From contig OZ025810.1 of the NCBI GenBank assembly GCA_964019425.1, forward strand, positions 744,001-808,000: DNA of 64,000 nucleotides, written 5' to 3'. The position numbers and the translations under genes were made by a program. This document shows, piece after piece, positions 41,603-52,509 of this stretch. The notes beneath the pieces are model-generated. The model was given only the letters and a program-made list of their open reading frames with translations. It was not told the DNA's origin and searched no databases. Source of the stretch: Flectonema sp. DT1601. Its lineage: Eukaryota > Euglenozoa > Diplonemea > Diplonemida > Diplonemidae. Each line of letters opens with the position of its first letter. Position 1 is the first letter of the stretch.

Positions 41603-43141
41603 ATGGTATCAAATTACCTTCACAGAATAAGTAATGATCAAAATATGGACCCCCTATCGGACCCTTGGAGTGTCCTCGGAATCCATCGTGGGAGTGACGA
41701 AGAATCTGTGAAGAATGCTTTCAAGAGATTAGCTCGTATACATCATCCAGATAAGAGTGGTGATGCTGCTCGTTTTAAAGAGGTCCATGCTGCTTATAAG
41801 TTGTTACTTCACAGAGAGATTGACATTTCGCCTGTGTCTCCTGATGTCACTCCAACAACAACAACAACAACAACAACAACCAGGAGAAGACCGCAGACAG
41901 TAAGTCAGTTCTCACTAAGTGTGAGGAGGTTTTCAATTATAGGATTTTTATTATTTGCATTGCAGATGGTGAGCATCTTGTCAACTAATTCAACGAATGA
42001 AATTTCAAGACAGATTCAGATAAAAAATACGAGTGACGCTCCTCCAGCTCCAGCTGCTACAACCGAACCTCCTATTCGAGTTTTAAAACCAACTGCGATT
42101 ATCGTAAATATGAACACAATTCCATCACAACAAATGTCTGTTACTGATCGACCAAAACCAATACAAGAGTGTCAGTTTGGTGGTGGGTGGAATACTGATT
42201 TATCACCCCAAAACATTTCAGCTTCGTCCGCAGCTCATACCTCAGCTGAGAATTGTCAAAATGCATGCAACGGTGATTGTCACTGTTGGGCATGGCAACC
42301 AGAAGGAGAATGTTCTTTATTTGATGATGCGTCTTCTTGTACATCTGCTTTAGTCACTGAGACTCATCAAATATTTGGATTAAAAAATTGTAAACTCTCA
42401 GGATGTAATTACAGCAACGTTGACCTTCCTGCGATTGATTTCATAACTTCTCCAAGTCCGTACTGTTCAGAGGGGTCGATTGTTCCTCTTGGGTTTGATT
42501 GTTTTATTGATGCTCCGTTATTTACATGTGATCTGCTAAAGTGTAGAAACGATAACTCTGTTGGTGTCGCATGGGAAAGCAATACGGCAGATTGCACAAA
42601 ATTATGTCCTCCTCCAGAAGGCTTAGATGGCTGTGGATATGAACCACAGTCTGAGGGACACACCTGTACTCCAATCTTATTAGGTTATCAGTGTACAGAA
42701 CATGTATGTACTGATGGTGAGTATATCGGTGTGTGTATTGAAAACAGTTGTTCACTCCGTCAGCTTGCTATTCCGAGTGGTGCTATCGCAGATGGCTGTT
42801 CCGATGATGAGATGTCAGACACTGTAAAACCAAAAACACTTTGCGCTTACATAAAGCTACGTCATACTTGCGACAACAGTACTTGTAATAAAGGATTGTG
42901 GTCTAAGGATGTTATTACCTGTAGACCTGATTCCTGTAGTTACGATGCGTCATTTCCAATATCAGAAACAGTCGGGTGCAACAACAACTCAACAGTAGAT
43001 CACGGATCATCGTGTCATTATAAATATTGTACTCCAATTGTATGTGAAATGGGTTACTGGTTATCAAAACCAGAATGTCAATACCCCTCATCAGTGAGAG
43101 GACGTGGAGCCTACCGTAATGGACGAGGTCGTGGTAGGTAA
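41603..43141 (+). CDS. Membrane J-domain protein with Cys-rich ectodomain
   Basis: Single exon, 512 aa from ATG 41603; the in-frame ATG at 41645 (MDPLSDPWSVLGI) is an alternative start. Residues ~17-75 form a J domain with the HPD triad (IHHPDKSGDAARFKEVHAAY). A Thr-run encoded by CAA-type repeats and a basic stretch (TRRRP) follow. One hydrophobic helix (~112-128, FSIIGFLLFALQMVSIL) comes next. The C-terminal ~370 residues contain over 30 Cys: an apple/PAN-like segment (AENCQNACNGDCHCWAWQPE) and repeated Cys-rich modules (YCSEGSIVPLGFDCF, HTCTPILLGYQCT). The end is Gly/Arg-rich (RGRGAYRNGRGRGR). The J domain would stimulate an Hsp70 on one side of the membrane, with the Cys-rich part in the lumen or outside. 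The topology is inferred. Confidence 0.85.
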   Translation: MVSNYLHRISNDQNMDPLSDPWSVLGIHRGSDEESVKNAFKRLARIHHPDKSGDAARFKEVHAAYKLLLHREIDISPVSPDVTPTTTTTTTTTRRRPQTVSQFSLSVRRFSIIGFLLFALQMVSILSTNSTNEISRQIQIKNTSDAPPAPAATTEPPIRVLKPTAIIVNMNTIPSQQMSVTDRPKPIQECQFGGGWNTDLSPQNISASSAAHTSAENCQNACNGDCHCWAWQPEGECSLFDDASSCTSALVTETHQIFGLKNCKLSGCNYSNVDLPAIDFITSPSPYCSEGSIVPLGFDCFIDAPLFTCDLLKCRNDNSVGVAWESNTADCTKLCPPPEGLDGCGYEPQSEGHTCTPILLGYQCTEHVCTDGEYIGVCIENSCSLRQLAIPSGAIADGCSDDEMSDTVKPKTLCAYIKLRHTCDNSTCNKGLWSKDVITCRPDSCSYDASFPISETVGCNNNSTVDHGSSCHYKYCTPIVCEMGYWLSKPECQYPSSVRGRGAYRNGRGRGR

Positions 43142-43836
43142 TCAATATCAACCTTCCGGAGACAAATAACTACCGAGTACAGTTATGGAAAGGTGACAAA
43201 CATTTTAACAGTGGGCGTCGACTTGAGTCGCGCAGTTACCATGTATCTTTAAGAGCCCGTCGCACCTTCTGTGGACGCGGAGTTCTGTCTGTTGTATATT
43301 TTCAGCCTTTCTTTTTTTTTTTTTTTTTTTTTTGTTGCCGATATTTCCCCCATTGGTATTGTCCTGCAAATCCATCATCGCGGAAGAGTGATATTTGAGA
43401 CTCTTTTTACCAGCTGACTGAATGGAAAGTTAATTAGCTGGCTCACCTTGTCACGATCGTTTTTTATCTTTTTTAAAAATCCACTTCAACAAATTGAGTA
43501 TGCATTACACAGCATTGCCTTTATTCAAAAGTGAGCACAATACTTCTTAAGGAGGCATTTGCGGTTCAAAAAATATATTTTTTTATTTCCTTCAGAAAGG
43601 TCTGACGTGATTTCGTCTGTTTTTCATTGTCGGTACTTAAACATTTGTTAAATATACTAACTTCCAGGGAGGTCAAAAGTAATGGGAGGAGGAGGAGGAG
43701 GAGCTGTGTTTGATTTCAAAGCAATTTTAAAAAGTGAGAGTACAATACTTCTCTTTATTTGATAAGTATTTTTTTTTTTTTTTGTTAATTTATATTTCAC
43801 AAAACACACACACAGCAGTCTGGTAATGTTTCAAAA
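43142..43836. other. Intergenic
   Basis: No gene. A T-run of ~21 at 43313-43333 and a short (GGA)n tract near 43684. Confidence 0.65.
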
Positions 43837-46800
43837 ATGACGTCCAACACTGCGGCTGAAAAGATCCAACGGCGATGGAAAATCGCATTGGCAAAAAAAA
43901 CAGTCAACGCTCTACGAACTGAACGGAATTACATCACAGAGCTGACAATTTGGAATACTAGAAATGAGTGTGCCATCCTAATTCAGGTAATATGGAAAGC
44001 CACCCACCGAGTCAAGACTTTACGAGCAAAGGAAGCAGCTGCTCAGCAATTATTAGTTATGGTTGATTACATAAATGCCTGCATAACGATTCAAGTTAAG
44101 TGGAGGTATTTAAAAAATCAACGAAAACATCGTAATGACAAAGCGATTGTAATTCAGTCGGCTTTGAGGACATATTTTAGAAAAAAGAACGCTTCGTTAA
44201 GATGCAACGATAAGGTTCAATGGGAAGCTGCTATAACTATTCAAGCGTTTTGGAAAGGACGTAATATCCGCATTGGTTTAAATAACGAACTAATTCGAAA
44301 ACCAAATGCCGCAGCAATCATTATACAAAACTTGTTCAGAAGACTCACAGCAGTGTCCATACGACGTCGACTCCAAGAAGATTCTGACTTACAGCTTAGC
44401 AGTGAAATTCTTTCTGAAAATGCTGCTTTAATTCAGTCAGCTTATCGGTTACACCAGGAAAGATCAGCAGTACTTCAAAAAAAGAAAGAGGAAGAATTAT
44501 TTGTTGTCAGTGAAGCTCAGAAAAAAATATCAGCAGCTTTGGTGATTCAATCATGGGTTTTGGTTTGTAAATTGAAATCCGAAAGGAGAATAAAAAATTC
44601 TGAAATTCAACAACAAGAATCGGCATCAGTTATTCAAACAGCTATTCTCTCATTTCAAAGTAAATTTGTCAGGAATGAAAAACAACTTTGTAGGGATCTT
44701 GAAAAGAATAATATCATAACATATGAGGCAGCAAGGACTATTCAAACGATATTCAAAAGTAAGATGGCATCACGGAATGTCAATAAACTTCGAACGATTA
44801 GACAAAACTGGCTTAATGAAACCAGAATAGAGTCTTACAACGACAGTAAGCCATACCTACTTGAGATACACTCAACTATTATTCAGTCTTTTGCTTTGTC
44901 AAAGATTTCTTTTCTACTGAGGAATCGTCTTCGTCACGGTATCAATATTGTGAAAAGCTCTCTCATTCTTCAGAGTCTCTCAAAAGGTTATCAATCGAGA
45001 TTGCGATCGTTTCGTCAGTTCGATGAACGCCGACATGCAGCAATCGTTCTTCAGATCAAATTACCATTACTTTTAACGTATCGTCTGTTGCGACGACAGG
45101 CGAAAATATCACTTGAAAAAACCATCACGGAACGAAAATCCAGAGAACGAGAAGTAATCATATCTGAAGCAGCAATCGCAATCCAATGTGCTTTTAGAAA
45201 AAAGAATGCTACCGATGTAACAACAACTCTGATTGACTTTAGAAGTCAGCTTCGTTCTAAGCAAATAGAAGAAATGAATAAAGCGGAATACACGATGTTA
45301 ACAGAGTTCGCGACTTCTCTCCAATGTCGATGGAGGATATACAAAGCAAACACTGTTTTTAATGATGCTATGGCACGTAATCGTGTTGAACAGCGTATTC
45401 TTTTTGAAAAAGAAGAACACGATTGGAATCAAATTGAAATTCAACACAATAATTCTGCAACAAGAATTCAATCAATATTTAGAGGATACTCAGTACGCAA
45501 TAAAATACACTACATTCACTCAGAGCTACTACAAGAGAGAGCTGAAGGAATGTTGCTTGATTCTGTAGTTCAGTTGCAAGCATTCTTCAGAGGAGTTCTT
45601 GTAAGGAATAATATTGGACGACTACAAAAATTACAAAACTGTGCATCGTTTCTAAAGCGAGTATCCATGGGATACAGGGATCGGATGTTCTTGTTCGGTG
45701 TCAGCAGAATGGAAATTCAATCTCAATGTGTTACGACAATAACCAAAGCATACAGAGCTCACCTGGCACGAAAAATATTCATTGAAAGGAAGAATCTGGC
45801 AGAGATAAAGCGGGTGTTGCATTTTAAGATTATGTCAGCGATAAATATTCAAAAATCATACAGGGGATACACAGCAAGAAAACTTGTTGTTACAAGAAAG
45901 GAAGACCAATCAAAACGTCACAAGGCAGCAACAGACATTAGCAGGTGTTACAAAGGACACTTTACAAGGGTCTTTATAATCCCACCTGTTGAGACTGAAA
46001 GAAACCTTTCACGAGATGTAAGACAAATTTGTGATGCCAGTCTCACCATTACGAGAGTTGTTCGAGGGCACCTTTCAAGAAAAAAAGTTTCTAATTATAA
46101 AAGAAATCGTCTTCATGCGATTCCAGTTTTGCAAAGTCTCGGAAGAGCCCTCTCATCTCGTCGACAGCTGTTTAAGAAATACGCCAGTTCAGTTCTTCAC
46201 TCTAACGCAATAATAATTCAAAAGACATACAGAATGCATGCTGCTATAGAACAACGAAAAGTATTGGCGATTTACGAAAAAGAGCATCGACTTGAAATTA
46301 GATGGAGAGAACTGGCTGCTTGTCGCATCCAAAAGGTTATTCGCGCTGGGGTATCACGTCTGTACTGCGCATATGGTTGTCAGAGAAGACTGGAATCTGG
46401 ATTGCTATTAACGAGATTGTTTAGAAGCTTTTCGATAAGGAAATCTATATTACCGACTTATAAATTACAACAACTTACTACAGAAGCGATAAAGATTCAG
46501 CGACTGTGGAAATCTGAACGTTCATCAATCAGAGAGAAGGTAATTGTAAGAGACCTCGAAAGACAATCGCAACAGTTATATATGAATGCATTCTTTAGGA
46601 GTGAACCTGCACATCGGTGGTCTATTGAGAATCAATATCGTATGTTGTTAGAGAATGCAAAAACAGATCTCCAAGAGCTACAAAATGATGAACGACGTAG
46701 ATTCATTGATTACATGAATTTCGTTTCTTCCTTAGGTGTTCCATTCGCGAATGCCGCTGCAAAACTAATTCAAGAAACATGGCTATCACACAAGACACGT

Positions 46801-48153
46801 CTTGTCATACGAGTAGCTGTCCGAACTCATTCAGATACCCCATCAGTTGACACTCCAGTGATTGCTGCTCCATTCTTCGCATCGAGTGAGCTTCCAAAGG
46901 GAAAGGTGATGGACACATGGTCAAGGGAATTTATAAATAAATTATCACCAAACCTAAAGGTTATACTCGCTGAAGAAACAGCTCAACGACACGAACTTGA
47001 ACAGCTGTCTCTCAGTGTTATGGCAATTCATGCAGACGGGATTAATGAAACACCGAGGAAGCAAGTTATTAAAAAACAGGCTGATGATCTTCAATGGGAA
47101 CACATCAACGCAACTGACAGAGAGCTTGACGAACGCCGTTACGAATTACAAATGAGTTCGAGATACTCTGCTAGTCCTGAAGAATATTCATCTCACACAT
47201 TGTATTCTCTGGACAGCATTGAATCTCTTGAGATACGAGAGAGACGTGACGTTGAGTTGATGGGCCTCTTTATGGCTGAAGCGATTGTACGTCCGTTGCA
47301 AACAAAGGGGAAAAAAGTCATTCGAAGTACGTCTATCCAAGACTACAGCCTGCCACCACTTCGAACAACACCAGCAGCAATCCAAGAATCAACAACAAAG
47401 ACTGCTGCCAGTGATATTACATACTTCGCAAGTACTCCGACTGGTGGTATTGGAACCAGAGCAATGGCTGTTTCTCAACTTGAGACATTACAGAGACAGA
47501 TCTACCAAAATGAACCTTTAGTAACGTTTGTGTCTGTTGCTGACTTGCCTATTAGAGAAGAAGATATTTGTCAGTTGATTGTTGCATTAAAACATAACAC
47601 TCATGTCGTCAGCTTAGACCTTTCAAATACAGAAATAAGAGATGCCACAGCTGAGGAACTGTCAAGATTAATGATTGTTAACAACACGTTAGTTTATATT
47701 AACTTGTCAGGTACTAGAATTAGTGACATTGGTGCGAGTCATCTCGCATCAAGTATTCCTGCGAATGTTGCGCTTCGGAAGATTGATCTTTCTTCAACAC
47801 TTGTGTCCCTCGATATCACTACTGCTATTGAAGACACACTAAGAATTAGAGTTTTAGCTTTGCAACAAGGGAAATTTCGACCTCCAAAGGGCAAGTCGAA
47901 AAGTAAGTTGTTGCGTCCTCCTCCTCCTCCTCCAGCTCACCTTTCTGGAATATCAAAGAAAAATTCGCTTGCTTCTCCTCGACTTGTTACCGGAATGGTT
48001 GCGGATTCTCTATCTGTGTTGTCGTGTTCCAAAGCGAGGGTTTTGAATAATGCTTACGGAGATCTGGCACCTCTTGGTGTACCATCGCTATCGGATCCTT
48101 TCGTACCAGTCGCTCCTTCAGTTAATTCCTTCTCACCAGGAGTTGGAGTTTAG
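43837..48153 (+). CDS. Multi-IQ-motif protein with C-terminal leucine-rich repeats
   Basis: Single exon, 1,438 aa. From residue 1 to ~1,000 there are about 28 IQ or degenerate IQ motifs spaced 25-60 residues apart, e.g. AAEKIQRRWKIAL, SATRIQSIFRGYSVRNK, SAINIQKSYRGYTARK, EAIKIQRLWKSE. IQ motifs bind calmodulin or related EF-hand light chains. Near residues 1,230-1,340 lie three ribonuclease-inhibitor-type LRRs (VVSLDLSNTEIRD, LVYINLSGTRISDIGASHLA, LRKIDLSSTLVS). A Pro-rich segment (LLRPPPPPPAHL) and a Ser-rich tail end the protein. It recalls ASPM/Sfi1/LRRIQ-type centrosomal and ciliary proteins, though no specific orthologue can be named. Calmodulin-rich scaffolding at the cytoskeleton is likely. 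Confidence 0.87.
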   Translation: MTSNTAAEKIQRRWKIALAKKTVNALRTERNYITELTIWNTRNECAILIQVIWKATHRVKTLRAKEAAAQQLLVMVDYINACITIQVKWRYLKNQRKHRNDKAIVIQSALRTYFRKKNASLRCNDKVQWEAAITIQAFWKGRNIRIGLNNELIRKPNAAAIIIQNLFRRLTAVSIRRRLQEDSDLQLSSEILSENAALIQSAYRLHQERSAVLQKKKEEELFVVSEAQKKISAALVIQSWVLVCKLKSERRIKNSEIQQQESASVIQTAILSFQSKFVRNEKQLCRDLEKNNIITYEAARTIQTIFKSKMASRNVNKLRTIRQNWLNETRIESYNDSKPYLLEIHSTIIQSFALSKISFLLRNRLRHGINIVKSSLILQSLSKGYQSRLRSFRQFDERRHAAIVLQIKLPLLLTYRLLRRQAKISLEKTITERKSREREVIISEAAIAIQCAFRKKNATDVTTTLIDFRSQLRSKQIEEMNKAEYTMLTEFATSLQCRWRIYKANTVFNDAMARNRVEQRILFEKEEHDWNQIEIQHNNSATRIQSIFRGYSVRNKIHYIHSELLQERAEGMLLDSVVQLQAFFRGVLVRNNIGRLQKLQNCASFLKRVSMGYRDRMFLFGVSRMEIQSQCVTTITKAYRAHLARKIFIERKNLAEIKRVLHFKIMSAINIQKSYRGYTARKLVVTRKEDQSKRHKAATDISRCYKGHFTRVFIIPPVETERNLSRDVRQICDASLTITRVVRGHLSRKKVSNYKRNRLHAIPVLQSLGRALSSRRQLFKKYASSVLHSNAIIIQKTYRMHAAIEQRKVLAIYEKEHRLEIRWRELAACRIQKVIRAGVSRLYCAYGCQRRLESGLLLTRLFRSFSIRKSILPTYKLQQLTTEAIKIQRLWKSERSSIREKVIVRDLERQSQQLYMNAFFRSEPAHRWSIENQYRMLLENAKTDLQELQNDERRRFIDYMNFVSSLGVPFANAAAKLIQETWLSHKTRLVIRVAVRTHSDTPSVDTPVIAAPFFASSELPKGKVMDTWSREFINKLSPNLKVILAEETAQRHELEQLSLSVMAIHADGINETPRKQVIKKQADDLQWEHINATDRELDERRYELQMSSRYSASPEEYSSHTLYSLDSIESLEIRERRDVELMGLFMAEAIVRPLQTKGKKVIRSTSIQDYSLPPLRTTPAAIQESTTKTAASDITYFASTPTGGIGTRAMAVSQLETLQRQIYQNEPLVTFVSVADLPIREEDICQLIVALKHNTHVVSLDLSNTEIRDATAEELSRLMIVNNTLVYINLSGTRISDIGASHLASSIPANVALRKIDLSSTLVSLDITTAIEDTLRIRVLALQQGKFRPPKGKSKSKLLRPPPPPPAHLSGISKKNSLASPRLVTGMVADSLSVLSCSKARVLNNAYGDLAPLGVPSLSDPFVPVAPSVNSFSPGVGV

Positions 48154-48560
48154 AGAAGAGGGAATTTAAAAAAAAAAAAAAAAAATTAATTATTTCAATG
48201 TAGTATTTCAATATAGTTGACGCTTGACAGCGAAAACCGTTTTTATTTTTATTTTTATTTTCTTTTTTTCTTTTCTTCTTATGCGATGGTGTTATTCAGG
48301 TTAAAAATTAAAAAAAAAAAAAAAAAAGTTTTTTCTTTTTTCTTTTTTTTTTTTGCCTTCATTGTCTTATTAAAATGACAGGTGTCGCGGTGAGAGAGAT
48401 ATATATTGAGATCGGAGACTCTTTTTTTTCCCTCTAAACTCTAAAAAATATCAGATGAATTATAATATCATTATAGCTAATCGATATAGATACCAAACAA
48501 TCACCACACAATTAGTTTTTTTTTTTTTTCTTTTTTGTATTAACCCGCTCTCTTTTTTGT

Positions 48561-48566
48561 AATAAA
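48561..48566 (+). terminator. Candidate poly(A) signal AATAAA
   Basis: TTGTAATAAATTTG about 410 bases after the IQ-LRR stop. Confidence 0.25.
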
Positions 48567-49020
48567 TTTGTGCTACAAATTAATGTTGCAATTTTATCAT
48601 TCATGTGTGATTATTTATTATTATACGCATTGATGGCAATACAAGTTTTTTTTTTTTTAAAATGTTTTTCTTCCAGATTTTTATCAATTTCTTTTTTTTT
48701 TTTTTTTTTTTTGCTTTAGTTTTTTGATAAGAAATCGGATTTTTTTTTTTCCTCCTCCTCATCATTCGCAGAGATCTCTTGAAAAAGTAGAAAAAAAAAA
48801 AAGAACGAAAAAAAAAAAAAAAAGAAAAACGATGTTTCTTTTTTTTTTTATTTTTAATGCACTGGGGGAATCCATTACTATTATTTTTGACAATGTCAGC
48901 TCTCTCCCAAAAGTGCTGCATTGCCGTTTACCTCTTCTAATTATATGCTTTTCTGTTGGAGGACAGAAGGCTCTGATAGCTTGCGTCCTTATATTTCTCC
49001 TTTTCTCCCCCCCCCCCTCG

Positions 49021-49850
49021 GACCACTCATCCAGTGTTGCTTTCCTAATTATTTATGCAACCCACGTTTAAAGTTACACACTTTGCCTAGGTCTGGGCAG
49101 GAACGGGAGACTGTGCGTGCTATCCACCGTTGAAGTGGACAAGTTTAATGCACTTCCCAAGGGACAAAATTAGCAAAAAAACGGCGGCTAGTCCGCGTGG
49201 TGTCCCCCTCTCCCTGTGTGAATTATGAGGATGTTTTGCTCGCCCCTTTTTTAATTTTGGAGCGGCATGATCGAAGACAATCTTTCTTTTCCCTCTTTTA
49301 TTTCCAATCCCGTCGCCCCCGGGAAGTTTAATTGTAGTGACTAGCCATGAAGGGCATTTTGATTTACATTTGTGACAGCTAGGGGGAGTGGAGTGTAGCG
49401 AGGGAATGGCACTTTGCCACTTACCGGCTGTTGACCGTATATGCGGGTTATCACGTTTCCTTTTTGTTTTAGGTTTTTTGTTAGTAGTGAGATGTGCTAC
49501 GTTTATTTATTTCACAACGTGTTTCGCCATCTTGAACTACTTTTAATACAGTTTTCGTATCATCAAATACCAGTATATACGGCTATTGACAAAGAGCCGC
49601 CCCCCTTCCTGGTGTTCGTCTTTTTCTATGGTTAATTTTCAAGACAATATAATGTATTAATTAAGTACTCATGAGTTTTATAAAAAGCTGTTACGGTAAC
49701 ATAGGCAAGTGGCGCTCAACTATGTTCACGTGGCCTCCAGTGGTATTATTTATATATTTGCAGTCATTTACTACGCTGCCGCTGACAGTCAAGATTGTCG
49801 GAGAAATTGTTGTTCCTTTTGAGCTTGAAAATGCAGTATCAAATTACCCC
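49021..49850 (+). repeat. 830-bp repeat, copy 1
   Basis: Starts GACCACTCATCCAGTGTTGC and ends CAGTATCAAATTACCCC. No difference from copy 2 was found by eye. It is less AT-rich than its surroundings. No target duplication or terminal inverted repeats were seen. The short open frames in it (64 and ~95 codons) are not gene-like. Confidence 0.92.
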
Positions 49851-49922
49851 TCTTTGCACTGTACCCCGGTATCTCTGTACTGGCGTGGAGCAGTGTATAC
49901 CATATTGTGCCTATGTACAACT
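49851..49922. other. 72-bp spacer between the 830-bp copies
   Basis: Unique in the window: TCTTTGCACTGTACCCCGGT to ATGTACAACT. Copy offset is exactly 902 bases. Confidence 0.9.
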
Positions 49923-50752
49923 GACCACTCATCCAGTGTTGCTTTCCTAATTATTTATGCAACCCACGTTTAAAGTTACACACTTTGCCTAGGTCTGGGC
50001 AGGAACGGGAGACTGTGCGTGCTATCCACCGTTGAAGTGGACAAGTTTAATGCACTTCCCAAGGGACAAAATTAGCAAAAAAACGGCGGCTAGTCCGCGT
50101 GGTGTCCCCCTCTCCCTGTGTGAATTATGAGGATGTTTTGCTCGCCCCTTTTTTAATTTTGGAGCGGCATGATCGAAGACAATCTTTCTTTTCCCTCTTT
50201 TATTTCCAATCCCGTCGCCCCCGGGAAGTTTAATTGTAGTGACTAGCCATGAAGGGCATTTTGATTTACATTTGTGACAGCTAGGGGGAGTGGAGTGTAG
50301 CGAGGGAATGGCACTTTGCCACTTACCGGCTGTTGACCGTATATGCGGGTTATCACGTTTCCTTTTTGTTTTAGGTTTTTTGTTAGTAGTGAGATGTGCT
50401 ACGTTTATTTATTTCACAACGTGTTTCGCCATCTTGAACTACTTTTAATACAGTTTTCGTATCATCAAATACCAGTATATACGGCTATTGACAAAGAGCC
50501 GCCCCCCTTCCTGGTGTTCGTCTTTTTCTATGGTTAATTTTCAAGACAATATAATGTATTAATTAAGTACTCATGAGTTTTATAAAAAGCTGTTACGGTA
50601 ACATAGGCAAGTGGCGCTCAACTATGTTCACGTGGCCTCCAGTGGTATTATTTATATATTTGCAGTCATTTACTACGCTGCCGCTGACAGTCAAGATTGT
50701 CGGAGAAATTGTTGTTCCTTTTGAGCTTGAAAATGCAGTATCAAATTACCCC
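49923..50752 (+). repeat. 830-bp repeat, copy 2
   Basis: Same as copy 1 at an offset of 902 bases. A diverged R1 repeat follows shortly after. A truncated relative forms the first 128 bases of the window. Confidence 0.92.
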
Positions 50753-50789
50753 CCTTCTTTATTCTTTTTTTTTGACAAGTTATTAATAA

Positions 50790-51102
50790 GTGAAACCGTA
50801 CACTCTGCCGTATTACATCGTACTTCTGGTTTTAGTTTCCCAGGGCTCACGACTACTTAAGTGGTTATATATAACTCGACGTACTTGCACTGAATGGCAA
50901 CACGTTTGTATTCAGTTGAGTGTGAAACATTTGTTATAATGTAAGGTTTTATACGACATGTGCGGAGTGTTTTTTCCTATTACTAACATCGTCTTCGGTC
51001 AACATGTATCACAACTAATGTTTTATTTTAGTTAGCTTTTTGGTACAATACAGATTATTTATATTTCTTCATAAATATATTCAAACATATCAACTTCCCC
51101 TT
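50790..51102 (+). repeat. Dispersed repeat R1, diverged copy
   Basis: Head CGTATTACATCGTACTTCTG, CCCAGGGCTCACGACTA, GCACTGAATGGCAACACG. Tail ACAACTAATGTTTTATTTTA, GGTACAATACAGATTA, TTCTTCATAAATATATTCAA and a terminal CCCC. Confidence 0.75.
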
Positions 51103-51579
51103 TTTTTTTATTTTTTGATTTGATTGATCGATTTCTTATATCGAAGAGAGTTTTTCGATTCTTTTTCCCTTTCTGGGGGGGAGACAAAAAAAAAAAAAAA
51201 AAAAAAAAACCTCAAAGGCAATGTGACGGTTAAAACATGTCTTTTTTTTTTTTTTTTTTAGCATACTACATAGTCCCAGCTTCTTGCTGTTAACACAAGC
51301 GATGAGGTCTGATGTTAATGTGAGAACGAAATTTTCTATTCATGTTGTTGTTTTTTTTTTTTTTTTCCTTCTTCCCTTCGTTGATTTGTTTCAGTTTTGG
51401 TAGTCTCTCAGTAATTTGTTTTTGTTTTTGTTTTTCCATTAGAAAATAATTTTTTTCATACAACACACACAGGTTTGATGAAAAAAAAAAAAAAAAAAAA
51501 AAAACTTCCTTATTCCCCTATTCACTCTCAAAAAAATAATTTTTTTAAACAAACAGGCTGCTGACATTATAAAAATAAA

Positions 51580-52299
51580 ATGGACCACCAACAGCATTTG
51601 GCTAACCTTGAGCAGCTTCGCAATCGGGTTTTTGTGAAAGGAGGTAAGCTTGCGAAGATGAAAACACCTACAGAAGAACGAAAGAAATGGGACTACGTAC
51701 TAACAACAAAGCATTGGTATAAAGTAGAACCAAATGCATCAGAGATAACATGGCAAGAAGAGTTCAATACCGTACACAGTATAGAACCAGATTTAGATAA
51801 CCCAAAACAGTTACGAATCTGGTGGTACAGCGCAAAGGGGAGTTCTGATTTTCCAAAACTCAGAAGTAGACTCCTCCAAGCCGAGGGTGAAGGAGAAAGA
51901 GATGATTGGGTGATAACTTTTAGATCTTTAGTTTTAAATTATTGGCATGAGCGTTTGGAAGCTACTCTCATTCCTGAACCTGAAATATATCAGTTTCATT
52001 TATTTGTTAAAACGCCTCATTCTGAGAGTCCGCATCTACTACTACTTTCTACAGAACGACTTCGCGTAGTTGAGCTGCCAACACCAAGTCAGACAAATCA
52101 ACTTTTAGAAACTGATTTTGCAGGAATTCAGCATGTCGTACGCTACGCAGAGAATTCAACAACGATTGAGATTCACGCCGCCTCTGGTGCTCTTTCACTA
52201 CTGACAAAGGATTCGATTGAAACACTGACCGCAATTGCTGAGATCAACAGATCTTGTAAACTAGTAACTGGAATTGTACCTAACCAGGTTGTCAAATAA
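51580..52299 (+). CDS. Hypothetical protein, 239 aa, PH-like folds possible
   Basis: Single exon. I do not recognise a named family. Residues ~30-125 (KKWDYVLTTKHWYKVEPNAS to DDWVITFRSLVLNYWHERLE) and ~135-225 (IYQFHLFVKTPHSESPHLLL to KDSIETLTAIAEINRS) each look like a beta-rich sandwich closed by an amphipathic helix, as in PH-like domains. There is no membrane segment or signal peptide. It lies 210 bases upstream of the OSCA/TMEM63 gene; that may be coincidence. Confidence 0.72.
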   Translation: MDHQQHLANLEQLRNRVFVKGGKLAKMKTPTEERKKWDYVLTTKHWYKVEPNASEITWQEEFNTVHSIEPDLDNPKQLRIWWYSAKGSSDFPKLRSRLLQAEGEGERDDWVITFRSLVLNYWHERLEATLIPEPEIYQFHLFVKTPHSESPHLLLLSTERLRVVELPTPSQTNQLLETDFAGIQHVVRYAENSTTIEIHAASGALSLLTKDSIETLTAIAEINRSCKLVTGIVPNQVVK

Positions 52300-52509
52300 C
52301 TTTTAGTTGTCGTATTGACACAATATTCTCATAGGTGAGAATCATGTATGAAGTGTTTAACATAACGACTTCCGTTTATTCGGCAAATGCGTCTTTTTTC
52401 CCCTTGCCATGTATTAGTTAATAGTGATTGGTACTTTTTGTAAATAATATATATTTTTTTTTTTTTTCATTTTTCTTTTTCAGGGACTTCCCCCCCTCCC
52501 TAAAACATC

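Larger units (their letters stand above)
48154..51579. other. Intergenic 3.4 kb dominated by repeats
   Basis: No gene. 48154-49020 is homopolymer-rich. 49021-50752 is the duplicated 830-bp repeat. 50790-51102 is a diverged R1 repeat. 51103-51579 has A- and T-runs and ends with AACAG at 51552-51556, 23 bases before the next ATG. Confidence 0.7.

Noticed and set aside
49021-50752. LTR pair of a retroelement
   Set aside because: Only 72 bases separate the copies, with no primer site or internal genes and no terminal TG...CA. A duplicated repeat is the simpler reading.
49441-50860. Open frames of 64-100 codons within the 830-bp repeat
   Set aside because: They are present because the repeat is duplicated, have no start context or homology, and are rich in Phe from T-tracts.
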